5,465 nucleotides of DNA from positions 1 through 5,465 of the forward strand of contig JACCQV010000676.1 of assembly GCA_013813945.1 (NCBI GenBank), given 5' to 3'. The position numbers were made by a program, and so were the translations under genes. Shown one piece after another: positions 5,154 to 5,465 of the stretch. Origin of the DNA: Deltaproteobacteria bacterium. GTDB lineage: Bacteria; Myxococcota_A; Polyangia; Haliangiales; Haliangiaceae. The notes under the pieces are model-generated. The model was not told where the DNA came from. It saw only the letters and a list, made by a program, of their open reading frames with translations, and searched no databases. Each line of letters opens with the position of its first letter. The first letter of the stretch is position 1.

Positions 5154-5465
5154 CTACCGGGTGCCGCGAAGCACCCGGGGCGCCGCGCCCGGGGTCACCT
5201 CGAGCACCTCGATCGGGCCGCCGTAGTGCTTCGACAGTCCGACGTCGATCCGCCAGACGGAGCCATCGCACGCGGATGTGATCGCCGGCTGCACCGTGTG
5301 GCCGACGACCATCCGGCTGACACCCATCGCGCGCAGAGAGGCCGCCACGGCGGCGCAATCGACCGGATCGATGCCGACCGCGCGCGTCCAGACCGGGCCC
5401 TCTTCGGAGGTCAGCGAGGCAGGTGGGTTCTGCGGGCCGCCGCTCTGGCCATCGAGCCAGCAGCG
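5154..5465 (-). CDS. Calcineurin-like PPP-type metallophosphatase, C-terminal part (partial)
   Basis: The last 103 residues of a gene that begins beyond the right edge, ending at TAG (5156-5154). The fragment contains GPVWTR (fragment residues 23-28), then a Cys-containing helix and SRMVVGHTVQPAI (50-62), with the metal-binding histidine at His56. CDGSVWRIDVGLSKHYGGPI (66-85) and a final strand VLEV follow. This order, W-x-R then VVGHTxQ then C-x-G then RID-x-G-S-x-x-YGG, is typical of the C-terminal half of bacterial PPP-family phosphatases of the Shewanella-like phosphatase type, which use two metal ions to hydrolyse phosphoesters. The N-terminal GDxHG and GNHE motifs are outside the window, so family and substrate cannot be settled; a diadenosine tetraphosphatase-like enzyme is an alternative. 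It converges on the outer-membrane protein gene with 8 nt between stop codons. A GTG at 5348-5346 is internal, not a likely start. Confidence 0.85.
   Translation of the reverse strand, partial: RCWLDGQSGGPQNPPASLTSEEGPVWTRAVGIDPVDCAAVAASLRAMGVSRMVVGHTVQPAITSACDGSVWRIDVGLSKHYGGPIEVLEVTPGAAPRVLRGTR
5157..5178. terminator. Perfect 8-bp hairpin between convergent genes
   Basis: ccgggtgc (5157-5164) and gcacccgg (5171-5178) form a perfect 8-bp GC-rich stem around the loop cgcgaa. The hairpin lies 11 nt past the stop of the outer-membrane protein gene and inside the last codons of the minus-strand phosphatase gene. Neither side has a T-tract, so it is at best a non-canonical bidirectional terminator or an mRNA 3'-end stabiliser. 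Its coding position means it could also be coincidence. Confidence 0.35.

Noticed and set aside
3160..5358. A very long minus-strand open frame (732 codons) opposite the outer-membrane protein gene
   Set aside because: It is an antisense shadow produced by GC-rich codons and the repetitive Asp/Gly codons. Its protein is Arg/Asp/Val-rich with no recognisable domain, it runs into the phosphatase gene on the same strand in another frame, and the plus strand has clear signal peptide, barrel and TSP3 features.

Overview
The window is GC-rich with strong G/C bias at third codon positions. It carries four tightly packed plus-strand genes, a fifth plus-strand gene after a short gap, and a convergent minus-strand gene cut by the right edge. 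The protein types suggest a Gram-negative bacterium, most likely Myxococcota (the former Deltaproteobacteria): an ExbB/ExbD/TonB module next to a thrombospondin-type-3-repeat outer-membrane beta-barrel protein, Pro-rich tails, GTG starts, and almost no Shine-Dalgarno sequences. The phylum is inferred from style and gene content; the sequence holds no taxonomic marker.

Layout. Bases 1-69 hold the Pro-rich 3' end of an upstream gene, built on a 12-nt tandem repeat; its frame is uncertain. Bases 70-203 are non-coding and contain an 11-bp bulged inverted repeat (72-83 / 138-148). truD (204-1268) encodes tRNA pseudouridine-13 synthase. exbB (1280-1951) follows 11 nt later, exbD (1951-2364) shares one base with exbB (TGATG), and tonB (2388-3182) starts 23 nt after exbD. 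After a 76-nt gap with a TAGAAT -10-like hexamer comes a 628-residue secreted outer-membrane protein (3259-5145). It has an N-terminal beta-barrel, five thrombospondin type 3 units and a degenerate OmpA-like C-terminal region. The 3' end of a calcineurin-like PPP-type phosphatase gene (5154-5465, minus) converges on it, leaving 8 nt between the two stop codons. No stretch over 300 bases lacks a gene.

How the genes fit together. ExbB and ExbD form the proton-driven inner-membrane motor and TonB carries the force across the periplasm. The next gene encodes an outer-membrane protein, so 1280-5145 reads as an envelope energisation or envelope integrity locus. The outer-membrane protein is not a classical plug-and-barrel TonB-dependent receptor, so direct partnership with TonB is unproven. 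truD shares the close spacing and is probably co-transcribed, although its role in tRNA modification is unrelated.

I found no clear undescribed defence, mobile or biosynthetic system. The observations most worth checking are: (i) -10-like hexamers exactly 7 nt upstream of the start codons of truD, tonB and the outer-membrane protein gene, as expected for leaderless transcripts; (ii) an OmpA-like domain that appears to have lost its peptidoglycan-binding residues; and (iii) the pairing of a Ton motor with a TSP3 beta-barrel protein.
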